This document shows positions 17,982 to 26,169 of a stretch of DNA of 35,960 nt, piece after piece. The notes under the pieces were generated by a model. That model had not been told where the DNA came from and ran no database searches. It saw nothing but the letters and a program-made list of their open reading frames with translations. The stretch's first letter is position 1; every line of letters starts with the position of its first letter. The stretch covers positions 1-35,960 of the forward strand of contig JAJYLM010000003.1 in NCBI GenBank assembly GCA_021787655.1, in the 5' to 3' direction. The position numbers and the translations under genes are program-made. Source of the DNA: a bacterium. Its GTDB lineage: Bacteria; JAMCPX01.

Positions 17982-19334
17982 TCAAACCTTTTTCAAAGCG
18001 TCCGTTGCAGCGACGAGCAGCGGATCCCACACCGGGGCAAAGGGGGGAGCATAGCTGAGATCAAGCCGTGACAGCTCATCCACGGTCATGCCCTTATACA
18101 GTCCCGCTGCAATGATATCTATCCTCTTCGAAACACCTTCACCGCCAGCCATCTGGGCGCCAAGAAGCTTGCCGTTCTTTTTTTCCATGACCAGCTTGAT
18201 GGTGATCGATTTGCCTCCCGGATAGTAGTGCGCACGGGTCTTCGATGTAATGACGCTTGCAACCGCATTCAGTTTGTTGTCGAGGGCTTCCCGTTCGGTC
18301 AGCCCGGTCCGTGCGACCTCGAGGTCGAAGACCTTGACCACGGAGGTTCCCGCAACACCCTTGAATGATTCGTTGGCCCCCGCGATATTGGCTCCGGCTA
18401 TCTTGCCCTGCTTGTTCGCCGTGGTGCCGAGCGGCAGGTAAACGTCTTTTTTCAGGATGATGTGCTTGACGGTTGCACAGTCACCCGCAGCGTAGATGTG
18501 CGGTATGTTGGTCTCCATCTTCTCGTTGACGAGGATGGCGTCATGGACACCCGTTGCCACTCCAGCGGCCTTCGCCACCAGAGAGTTCGGTTTCACGCCG
18601 ATCGACAGGATCACGAGATCGACATCAAAGCTTCCGCCCGATGTTTCTATCCTTATCAGTCCGTTCTCTTTTTGCTCGAACGATTTTACCTCTGTCGATT
18701 TCAGGAGCTTTACACCGTTGCCCTCGAGCGTCTTTTCGACCAGTGCTGTTATTTCGTCATCCATAGTTCCCAGAATGCCCGGAAGCTTTTCGATGACGAT
18801 GACTTCCAGCCCGAGCCATTTCAGCGCTTCCGCCATTTCCATGCCGATGTAACCGGCCCCGATAATGGCCGATCGTTTTAAGGAGTGCGATTTGATAAAT
18901 CCTTTGATCGCAATACCGTCATCGAGTGTCCTGAGCTGGAAAATTGCCGGATTGTCAATGCCCGGAATCGGAGGTTTAACCGCCGATGCTCCGGTTGTTA
19001 CCGCCAGGTAATCGTATGGTACAACGATATCCTTCTTTTCAATGTGATCGATTGCGTGGACTTTTCCCGCCTTTGGATCGATGGAGACAACTTCCGTTCT
19101 GGTCAGCACATCAATGTTCCGTTCAGATTTGAAGCGCTCTTTCGGAATAGCGATCAGGTCCGTATGCTTTTTTGTTAAGTCCATGATGTAGTAGGGGAGG
19201 CCGCACGATCCATAGGATATAAACTCGCTTTTTTCAATCGCCGTGACGGCGAGTGAAGATTTCCTCCGTTTCGCCTGGCTTGCAGCGCTCATCCCTGCTG
19301 CAACCCCGCCCACAATAACAACATTTTCCGCCAT
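17982..19334 (-). CDS. CoA-disulfide reductase / NADH oxidase-like FAD-dependent oxidoreductase
   Basis: VVIVGGVAAGMSAASQAKR, ISYGSCGLPYYI active-site Cys, IGAGYIGMEMAEAL, IYAAGDCA. Confidence 0.88.
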   Translation of the reverse strand: MAENVVIVGGVAAGMSAASQAKRRKSSLAVTAIEKSEFISYGSCGLPYYIMDLTKKHTDLIAIPKERFKSERNIDVLTRTEVVSIDPKAGKVHAIDHIEKKDIVVPYDYLAVTTGASAVKPPIPGIDNPAIFQLRTLDDGIAIKGFIKSHSLKRSAIIGAGYIGMEMAEALKWLGLEVIVIEKLPGILGTMDDEITALVEKTLEGNGVKLLKSTEVKSFEQKENGLIRIETSGGSFDVDLVILSIGVKPNSLVAKAAGVATGVHDAILVNEKMETNIPHIYAAGDCATVKHIILKKDVYLPLGTTANKQGKIAGANIAGANESFKGVAGTSVVKVFDLEVARTGLTEREALDNKLNAVASVITSKTRAHYYPGGKSITIKLVMEKKNGKLLGAQMAGGEGVSKRIDIIAAGLYKGMTVDELSRLDLSYAPPFAPVWDPLLVAATDALKKV

Positions 19335-19382
19335 CTGGAGATTCTCCTTCTCTTGTGTCTGCCGCGCTGCGGTCAGACTGCT

Positions 19383-20033
19383 TTATCTGTTCGGTTCGAG
19401 TGCAGAAATGACACCGTCGACAAATTGATCCTCGGGCAGTGCACCCACGAATTCGACTCCGTCATTGATGACCGTCTTGGGGACGGACTGAACGCTGTAC
19501 TTGTTGCTGATGTCCGGAAATTCTGTTGCTTCTACCATGTCTGCGGTAACGAATGAATTTTCTATCGCTATCTTATGTGCCGTGCGGACTGCTTTCGGGC
19601 AGTAGGGACAGCTCGGTGTCACGAACACCTGTATTCTCACCGGCTTGTTGATAGCCTGGAGCTTCTTTTTGGATTCTTCGGTCAGATGGCTGCTGCCTTC
19701 TGATACGTCCATGATGTCCTCGATGACCGAGGCGAACTCGTACCCGGCCGGTATGCCGTAGTACCGGATGCCGTAATCCCGTGTGCCTTCTATGATGAGT
19801 GCAGGGTATTTGTCGATCTTGTACTGTTCCTTTTTATCGTTTTGTTGTGCGAAATCATAATGCTCGACCTTGATCTTGTCCGAGAGAGAACCCAGCTCAT
19901 CGATGAGCATCTTCTCGTCGTTGCAGTAGGTGCAGTTTTCTTCCTGCGTGAACAGGACAAGTTTTACGTCGTTCTTCATTTTGGAAAATTCATTCTTTAA
20001 GTACTCTTTGTCTTTCTCTTGCAGTAAACCCAT
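19383..20033 (-). CDS. Protein disulfide oxidoreductase (PDO), two glutaredoxin/thioredoxin folds
   Basis: Two CxxC motifs, ENCTYCNDEKM and PSCPYCPKAV, plus VQSVPKTVIN cis-Pro region. Confidence 0.88.
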   Translation of the reverse strand: MGLLQEKDKEYLKNEFSKMKNDVKLVLFTQEENCTYCNDEKMLIDELGSLSDKIKVEHYDFAQQNDKKEQYKIDKYPALIIEGTRDYGIRYYGIPAGYEFASVIEDIMDVSEGSSHLTEESKKKLQAINKPVRIQVFVTPSCPYCPKAVRTAHKIAIENSFVTADMVEATEFPDISNKYSVQSVPKTVINDGVEFVGALPEDQFVDGVISALEPNR

Positions 20034-20044
20034 GTTTCCTCCGT

Positions 20045-21028
20045 TTATTTTTTTACCATTTCCAGCCGTTCGATATACCGCTGGACCGACGAGCCGGCCA
20101 TGGCACCATCGCCCACAGCGGTTGCAACCTGGCGTACCATTTTCGAACGTATGTCTCCGGCTGCAAAGATACCCGGCTGGTTCGTTCCCATTTCGCTGTC
20201 GGTAACAATATACCCGTTTTCATCGAGCATTACCATATCTTTTACGAAACCCGTATTCGGCTTGTTGCCGATAAAGACAAAAACACCGTCTATCCTCTTT
20301 TCGGCCACCGTGTTTGTTTTCAGGTTCCTGACGGCAACTGCCTCGACTGTTTTTTTCCCTTTTATTTCGGTGATAACGGAATCCCATATGAATTCTATGG
20401 AAGGAATGCCGAATGCACGCTCCTGCAGTATTTTTTCGGCCCTCAATTTGTCTCTCCTGTGGACGACAAAGACTTTCTTCGCAAACCGTGTCAGGAATAT
20501 GGCATCACCGATGGCGGTATCACCTCCGCCGACCACGATGACTTCCTTGTCCTTGAAGAAAGCACCGTCGCATTGCGCACAGTACGAAACGCCCCGGCCG
20601 GTAAAAAGTTTTTCACCGGGGACGTTGAGCTTGATGTTTTGGGTGCCCGCCGCAAGAATGACCGTTTTGGCCGTTATTCTCCGCTCGTCCGTTGTATTGA
20701 CGATCCTGTTCGCGCCGTCGCATTCTATGCCGGTCGCTCCTATCTCGCAGATCTCGACACCAAACGAGCGCGCCTGTTCCTCCATCGACGAGGTCAGATC
20801 CGAACCTGAAATGCCCTTGGGGAATCCCGGATAATTTTCGACGATATCGGCAACAACGATCTCTCCCCCGATTGCTTTTTCCTCGAGGAGCAAGGTCTTC
20901 AGTTTTGCCCTGCCGGCGTAAATACCCGCGGTCATTCCCGCAGGACCGCCGCCGATGATCACGCAGTCATAGGAGTCGCAGGCAGGTTTCTGCTCGGCCT
21001 TGTCAATTGTTAAGTCTGATAAGAGCAT
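20045..21028 (-). CDS. trxB: Thioredoxin reductase
   Basis: VIIGGGPAGMTAGIYAGRA, YCAQCDGAFF, VVGGGDTAIGDA, IFAAGDIR; start moved to MLLSDLTIDK because the upstream 80 codons are out-of-frame over trx. Confidence 0.92.
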   Translation of the reverse strand: MLLSDLTIDKAEQKPACDSYDCVIIGGGPAGMTAGIYAGRAKLKTLLLEEKAIGGEIVVADIVENYPGFPKGISGSDLTSSMEEQARSFGVEICEIGATGIECDGANRIVNTTDERRITAKTVILAAGTQNIKLNVPGEKLFTGRGVSYCAQCDGAFFKDKEVIVVGGGDTAIGDAIFLTRFAKKVFVVHRRDKLRAEKILQERAFGIPSIEFIWDSVITEIKGKKTVEAVAVRNLKTNTVAEKRIDGVFVFIGNKPNTGFVKDMVMLDENGYIVTDSEMGTNQPGIFAAGDIRSKMVRQVATAVGDGAMAGSSVQRYIERLEMVKK

Positions 21029-21386
21029 TTTCGATAAACCTCTCATACTCGGACAGTTTTGTTGCACCGACCAGCCGTTCCACCGAATTACTCTGGTAGT
21101 ACAGCACCAGCGTGGGAATACTCGAAATCTGATAGGTCGAAACAATGTTCGGACACGCATCGGCGTTGACCCTGTAAAACAGGAGCTTGTTCTTGTACTT
21201 CTCGGCAAGCTTCTCAAGCAGGGGCTTGGCGGCATGACACGAGGCACACCACTCGGCCCAGAAATCAACGAGGACCAGCTTGTCCGATTTCAATACGAGG
21301 CTGTAAAATTCTTCGCAGTTGATCTGTATCAGAAATTGAGATTCAGCTTTTAAATTTTTTTGACCTTCTGTCACCGGTTTTACCAT
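21003..21386 (-). CDS. Thioredoxin-fold protein with CASC motif
   Basis: VLVDFWAEWCASCHAAKPLLEKLAEKYKNKLLFYRVNAD...SIPTLVLY; 3' end overlaps trxB start by 26 nt. Confidence 0.88.
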   Translation of the reverse strand: MVKPVTEGQKNLKAESQFLIQINCEEFYSLVLKSDKLVLVDFWAEWCASCHAAKPLLEKLAEKYKNKLLFYRVNADACPNIVSTYQISSIPTLVLYYQSNSVERLVGATKLSEYERFIENALIRLNN

Positions 21387-21397
21387 GCACGGTTTCC

Positions 21398-21730
21398 TTA
21401 CGGTTTTAAAACCTTGGTGAACATCTTCTCGATGTTGGATTTCGGTACGGCACCGACGATTTGGTCGACGACCTTGCCGTTGTTGAACAGGATGATGGTC
21501 GGAATGCCCATGATATTGTACTGCGTCGGAGTCCGTGGGTTCTCGTCCGTGTTCATCCTGCTGAACTTTATCTTGCCGCCGTACTGCTCAGACAGCGACC
21601 GGAACGCCGGCTCCACCATCTTGCACGGTACGCACCACTCTGCCCAAAAGTCCACAACAACGGGTTGTCCCGCTGTCAATACCTCTTTCTCGAAATTGTC
21701 GTCTGTCACGACAGACATTGTTTCACTCAT
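21398..21730 (-). CDS. trxA: Thioredoxin
   Basis: PVVVDFWAEWCVPCKMVEPAFRSLSEQYGGKIKFSRMNTDENP...GIPTIILF; start at MSETMSVV with SD ggaggaac. Confidence 0.92.
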   Translation of the reverse strand: MSETMSVVTDDNFEKEVLTAGQPVVVDFWAEWCVPCKMVEPAFRSLSEQYGGKIKFSRMNTDENPRTPTQYNIMGIPTIILFNNGKVVDQIVGAVPKSNIEKMFTKVLKP

Positions 21731-21798
21731 ATTCAGTTCCTCCTGCCTCTCCGGCGATTTGTAGTTCTTATAGTTTAAAATATAATAATCAAAGCGTA

Positions 21799-22695
21799 TC
21801 ACTCCTGCTGTAAAAACCACTCATATGTCTTTCTGATTCCTTCCTCGATGCCGACCCGCGGTTTCCAGCCCAGGGAGGCTGCTTTGGTGTTCGATAATAT
21901 ATCAATTTGATCATTCCGTTTCATTATTTCAAGAGGCAGATCCTGCTTCCCTGCAATCCGCTGGAATATCGTGAGGAGGTCGCCGACCGGTACGCCGCTC
22001 CCTGAACCGATGTTGACGATCTCGTTGTCCCATGCCGGATCAAGGGATGCAATAAGTGCACTCACTGCATCATCGACGTACAGGAAATCGTAGTGCGATC
22101 CCGGGCTGTCGTACAGCTTGACCTTGTTGTTGCGGACGATACCGTACGCCATGTCGAACATCGGATTTCGTTCCATAAAGGGCCCGTACAACCGTGAAAA
22201 CCGCAGGATCGTCGACGGCACTCCGAACTTGTTTTTATAGAGTCCCATCATGTTCTCCGCATTCCACTTTGTAAAGCCGTAATAGCCGGCAGAAGGGACA
22301 GGATCCGTTTCCTGCGCATGGTCGTTGCTCTTGTAGACTGCTGCAGACGAAGAAAAGATCATTTTCTTCAGTTTTGCGCGGCGGGCCATTTCGAGGACGT
22401 TGACGGTTCCGAGGACGTTCACCTTGAAACATCCGAGCGGCTCCTCGGTGGCCTTTCTCTCGGAAGAAATACTGGCGAGGTGGAAAACATACTCGACGTC
22501 CCTCAGAGGGTGCTCCAGATCCTCGAATTTTGTCACGTCCCCGGGAAAGAACCGGAACAGGCTGGTGTGCAGGAGCTGTTCAATCGACGCCTTTTTGGAC
22601 CGGGCTATTCCGTGGACTTCGTGACCCTGGCCGGTCAGGGCACGGGCAAGATGGCTGCCCAGAAGGCTGGTGACACCGGTTATTCCGATCTTCAT
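21799..22695 (-). CDS. NAD-dependent epimerase/dehydratase
   Basis: GITGVTSLLGSHLARAL, SSSAAVY, YGFTKWNAE, YVDDAVSAL extended-SDR motifs. Confidence 0.9.
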   Translation of the reverse strand: MKIGITGVTSLLGSHLARALTGQGHEVHGIARSKKASIEQLLHTSLFRFFPGDVTKFEDLEHPLRDVEYVFHLASISSERKATEEPLGCFKVNVLGTVNVLEMARRAKLKKMIFSSSAAVYKSNDHAQETDPVPSAGYYGFTKWNAENMMGLYKNKFGVPSTILRFSRLYGPFMERNPMFDMAYGIVRNNKVKLYDSPGSHYDFLYVDDAVSALIASLDPAWDNEIVNIGSGSGVPVGDLLTIFQRIAGKQDLPLEIMKRNDQIDILSNTKAASLGWKPRVGIEEGIRKTYEWFLQQE

Positions 22696-23640
22696 TTACG
22701 CCTCGAGTGCTTCCAGAACAAGGGCCGTCAACAGCGGAAACATAATTTCGTGGTGTCCTGTTATTGCATATCCATGACCCCCGGTCTTGGTCGGCCTCTT
22801 GACAACATTTTCGAGGGGCCTGTAGTGCTGGATCATGTCCATATTGATGGCTGTAAAATCTTTTATGTCATATCCGATGTTTCGCGCGATGGACAGTGCC
22901 TTCAGGAACACTTCCGGAAGAATGACGGCAGAACCGATATTGATAATGACGCCGTTCTCCAGCATCGTCACGATGGACGCAAATTTCCTGAAGTCGATCT
23001 CTGTTGCTTTTCCGATGGCAGCACCGTCAGCCTTCGGGTGCATATGGATGATGTCGGTCCCGTATGCGACGTGGACCGTGAGGGGGATGCCGAGTTTATA
23101 CGCGTTGTAGGTTATACTCATGTCCTTATGCGGGGGAGCGCTGTCGGCAAGCATCTTGCCTGCTGCTTCTCCCAGACCCATATTGTGCGCGGCGCCCGCA
23201 ATGATGGCATCGTTGAGAAGCGATCCTGTTTCCTCTGCCATACCGAAACTCCCGTCTTTGATGGTGACGGCAACGTCTTCGGATGTCTCACCGATCAGGG
23301 CGATCTCCGTGTCATGGATAACGCCGGCCCCCTGCATTGCCAGGGCGGTGATAATCTTCTTTTCCATCAATTGAATGACCAGCGGGGCAAGTCCGACCTT
23401 GATGACACTGTCTCCCATTGCAAGTATCACCTGCTTGTTGTTTTTCTTTGCGGCGGCTATCGCTGCGGCTGATGCGAGAAGTTCATCGGCTTTGAGAAAC
23501 TTCGGCAGGCTGCCCATGAATTCCTTCACCGACATTCCCGTGCGGTAGGGCAGTGCAAAATCCTGTATTTTGACCTTGTTCTTCCGTGTTTTGATTGAAC
23601 TCGTTGTTACCCGTTTCAGATCGATCGGTTCTGCTTTCAT
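22696..23640 (-). CDS. Conserved protein of uncertain function, possibly deoxyhypusine-synthase-like Rossmann fold
   Basis: AMQGAGVIHDTEIALIGETSEDV, GSFGMAEETG, GTDIIHMHPKADGAAIGKATEIDFRKF; resembles DHS-like proteins in part, but I do not see the eukaryotic/archaeal DHS catalytic Lys motif. Confidence 0.45.
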   Translation of the reverse strand: MKAEPIDLKRVTTSSIKTRKNKVKIQDFALPYRTGMSVKEFMGSLPKFLKADELLASAAAIAAAKKNNKQVILAMGDSVIKVGLAPLVIQLMEKKIITALAMQGAGVIHDTEIALIGETSEDVAVTIKDGSFGMAEETGSLLNDAIIAGAAHNMGLGEAAGKMLADSAPPHKDMSITYNAYKLGIPLTVHVAYGTDIIHMHPKADGAAIGKATEIDFRKFASIVTMLENGVIINIGSAVILPEVFLKALSIARNIGYDIKDFTAINMDMIQHYRPLENVVKRPTKTGGHGYAITGHHEIMFPLLTALVLEALEA

Positions 23641-23737
23641 GCTCTGTTTTTCCTCTCTTTATTAAAGTTTATGTGTTGGCCGTGCTGCAAACGTACCATG
23701 ATTTTCTCCGGTTGAACAATCGGCTGCCGGCTCGTCA

Positions 23738-24316
23738 TTATGCTCGGTTTCCTGACGACGCAAACGTAAAGCGCAGTTCGGTGATTGGATCTCCCGAGCA
23801 CTGGCATGCAACGATTTTCGATTGAATGTCGTTCAGTTTGCACATGCTGAGAAATTGTTCGAGCCATCCCTGCACGTTCTTAACGTGCGCCATATCGATG
23901 TCCGCAAAGTCCCTGATGGTAACGACTGCTTCGTTCTTTGAAAGGATTGCGACTTCGGCGACGCCGGTATCGAAATAGCTGCTCCAAACGCTCATCGCCC
24001 GGGTAATGAGTGTCCTGGGGTCGACAAACGTCAGGAAGATTTTATAGATGCTCTTGAGGTCGTGTTCGGCAGACAGCCTCCCTTGCTGGACGCAGTAGGA
24101 CAAATCTCCGCTGCCCACGGTTTTGTCGAGCGTTTTCAGGAGGTCCGTGTAAAGCTTGTAGGGATACCACGCAGTCAGCAGTATGTGTTCGTCCATGTAT
24201 TTCCGGGTTTCGTCCGGGAGCGCATTGATAATCCCGGGGAGGGTACCCTTGAGGTTCTTTTTTATAAATTTTATCAAGCCGAGAATAGCAACGCCCTTTA
24301 CCTGTGCCATTGTCAC
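23738..24316 (-). CDS. Uncharacterised protein, possibly DUF2378 (TIGR02265)/V4R-like
   Basis: VKGVAILGLIKFIKKNL...LPDETRKYMDEHILLTAWYPYKLYTDLLKTLDK and C-terminal ACQCSGDPITELRFTF. Family assignment is tentative. Confidence 0.5.
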   Translation of the reverse strand: MTMAQVKGVAILGLIKFIKKNLKGTLPGIINALPDETRKYMDEHILLTAWYPYKLYTDLLKTLDKTVGSGDLSYCVQQGRLSAEHDLKSIYKIFLTFVDPRTLITRAMSVWSSYFDTGVAEVAILSKNEAVVTIRDFADIDMAHVKNVQGWLEQFLSMCKLNDIQSKIVACQCSGDPITELRFTFASSGNRA

Positions 24317-24549
24317 CCTTCTGTCAATATTTTCCTGTGCAGCGGGACGATGATCGTGTCGTGCGGGAGTGCCCGCTCCCGTTCAGGATACTGTAAGGCT
24401 ATGCCATATCATTTGACCAGTCAACAAGTTAGCCTGAAATCGGTATTTCTCTGATTTTCCATGACAGGTGCCGCGTCGAACACCGGTTCTGCCGACAGTT
24501 TATGATCCACCTCATACACATGCACGGCATTCGTTGTTACCTTGTCAGT

Positions 24550-25308
24550 ATGAAGCTGAAGGCCATTCCATTTCCAAGAGAATATGGTTCATGGGGCATA
24601 CTCATCACCTCGTGCATCATGGGTGTTGCCCTGCAGCGGGGACCGGTGACGGCTGTGACCGTGCTTGCGCTCGCGGGTATTTCACTGCTCTTCATGACGA
24701 AGGCCCCCCTGTCTGCTTTCGTTCGAAGGCGGCACGGCCCGGACCTTGCGGTGAGTGCCGTCTATGCTGGCGGAGGATTGCTCTTCCTGTGGCCTGCACT
24801 TTCAGCAGTCCGCCCGGGAACACTGCTGCTCCTGGCGGTCGTCCCGGTCCTTACCATTGCAGTGTATGCCCTGTCTGCCTTCCTTCACCGGGAGCGCGCA
24901 GTCGTCGTGGAATTTTTTGCCATGGCAACGCTCACACTCCCTGTCCTGTTCTTCTCGCTTGCAGAACGTCACCCGGTGAATGTACGGATGTCTGCACTGT
25001 GGCTTCTGTCGTTTCTCTACTTCTCGGCAAGTATTCTCAAGGTCAAGATGCTCATCTTCAGAACGCGCGGGTTCAGGATTGCCAACGTGACCTACCTGAT
25101 CGCGGTCGCCGGCGTGTTCGCAGTGCTCATTGCCGAACGTGCGGTACCCGTTGGCGCGGGCTTCGCTTTTTTGCCGCTCGTCGAAAATGTCGTCAGTACG
25201 TTTGTGCAGCGTGACGGCAGAAGAAATCTCAAACGTGTCGGAATACTCGAGCTCGTGAAAGGATGCATATTTGCTCTTGTTCTCATCCTTGCGGCAGTTT
25301 CCGCGTGA
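24550..25308 (+). CDS. YwiC-like multi-pass membrane protein
   Basis: FPREYGSWGILITSCIMG; multiple hydrophobic segments; start taken at MKLKAIPFPREYGSWG. Confidence 0.7.
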   Translation: MKLKAIPFPREYGSWGILITSCIMGVALQRGPVTAVTVLALAGISLLFMTKAPLSAFVRRRHGPDLAVSAVYAGGGLLFLWPALSAVRPGTLLLLAVVPVLTIAVYALSAFLHRERAVVVEFFAMATLTLPVLFFSLAERHPVNVRMSALWLLSFLYFSASILKVKMLIFRTRGFRIANVTYLIAVAGVFAVLIAERAVPVGAGFAFLPLVENVVSTFVQRDGRRNLKRVGILELVKGCIFALVLILAAVSA

Positions 25309-25325
25309 ACAAAGCAGGATCCTGT

Positions 25326-25344
25326 AACGGTGCTCAGCACCGTT
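25326..25344 (+). terminator. Hairpin just downstream of the YwiC-like gene
   Basis: AACGGTGC-tca-GCACCGTT, perfect 8-bp stem 18 nt after the stop; no immediate U-tract. Confidence 0.4.
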
Positions 25345-25465
25345 CTCCGTACACCGCGCGCGCTTTTTCCCGAGGGAAATTGGTTTTTTTTGCCGGTGCG
25401 GCAATCCCGCAAACAGCAACAATAAAAAATATCGTCATCAAACGAAAAAAATATTCTTTTTCATC

Positions 25466-25495
25466 TTGACAAAACGATCTTCATCGTGGTAATTT
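25466..25495 (+). promoter_or_regulatory. Putative sigma70 promoter of an orphan transcription unit
   Basis: TTGACA (25466-25471), 18-nt spacer, TAATTT (25490-25495); the spacer contains the dyad ACGAT-cttc-ATCGT (25474-25487). Confidence 0.6.
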
Positions 25496-25699
25496 AAAGC
25501 ACATGAAGAACTTTAATCATGCAATTAAAGGAGATGATCATCAATACTTCATGTCGTAGGAATACGTACTTTGTTGATGGTGAGCATCCGTCTGTTTCTT
25601 TCAGCGATCTGTTGTTACTTCTTACCTTTTTTCTCCTGAATAAAAAAAATATTGGATTAATGCACGCTTTCTATCAAAAAATCGGGAGGTGAAAGAATA

Positions 25700-25750
25700 A
25701 TGGCTACTAAGAAAAAAGCAAAAAAAGCAACCAAGAAAAAGAAGAAATAA
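25700..25750 (+). CDS. Lys-rich 16-aa micro-ORF MATKKKAKKATKKKKK
   Basis: gggaggtg SD 7 nt before the ATG; 10 of 16 residues are Lys; bracketed by a promoter-like sequence and a strong hairpin terminator. Below the ORF-track size cutoff. Confidence 0.6.
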   Translation: MATKKKAKKATKKKKK

Positions 25751-25781
25751 TGAATGAGTTCTGTTGTTGACTCGCTGCTTA

Positions 25782-25817
25782 GGGCTGAACCTGCTTGGAC
25801 GGGTTCAGCCCCCTTTT
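25782..25817 (+). terminator. Rho-independent terminator of the orphan unit
   Basis: GGGCTGAACC-tgcttggac-GGGTTCAGCCC, 10-bp perfect stem (GGGCTGAACC/GGTTCAGCCC), then cccTTTT. Confidence 0.8.
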
Positions 25818-25907
25818 CATAGAGAACAAATTGAGCATCATCTGATAGAAAGAATATAATAAATTATCATCTCACCTGTCAATATTTTTTTGTTTTGAAC
25901 AAAAAAT

Positions 25908-26006
25908 CCTCTATTTATAAGATAGTTGCAATAAATTCCTCTATAAAATAGAGGTGATCTCTTGTAATTCTAACATAACTATCTATAAAATAGATAGTTA
26001 TGTTAG
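25908..26006. repeat. Cluster of related AT-rich dyads
   Basis: cctctatttataagatag (25908-25925, weak); CCTCTAT-aaa-ATAGAGG (25938-25954); CTAACATAACTATCTAT-aaa-ATAGATAGTTATGTTAG (25970-26006, perfect 17-bp arms). Confidence 0.85.
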
Positions 26007-26169
26007 GGAAGAAAATCATCACTTACAGGAACGATGCCTGCTGAAGTATTAAAAACTGTGCTTTATTTCAATTAGTTGTGTATTTCCTGCGCGCCATTGC
26101 TATAGATTGATCTATGGAAAAACACGACAAACTCATGCATTGTGAGAGCCGGACTCTCCGGACTGCGGG

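Noticed and set aside
21029-21268. N-terminal 80-aa extension of the trxB ORF
   Set aside because: Runs out of frame across the upstream thioredoxin gene; Arg/Ser/Pro-rich non-coding-like text. True start is MLLSDLTIDK.
22318-23472. 384-aa plus-strand ORF
   Set aside because: Antisense to the epimerase and DHS-like genes, both supported by conserved motifs; the translation looks like a shadow frame.
24364-24381. CGGGAG-tgcccg-CTCCCG hairpin between divergent genes
   Set aside because: Only a 6-bp stem in a GC-rich stretch; easily expected by chance.
26034-26075. 13-codon micro-ORF MPAEVLKTVLYFN after aggaac
   Set aside because: Short, weak SD, no terminator directly after it, and no compositional signal comparable to the Lys-rich micro-ORF.
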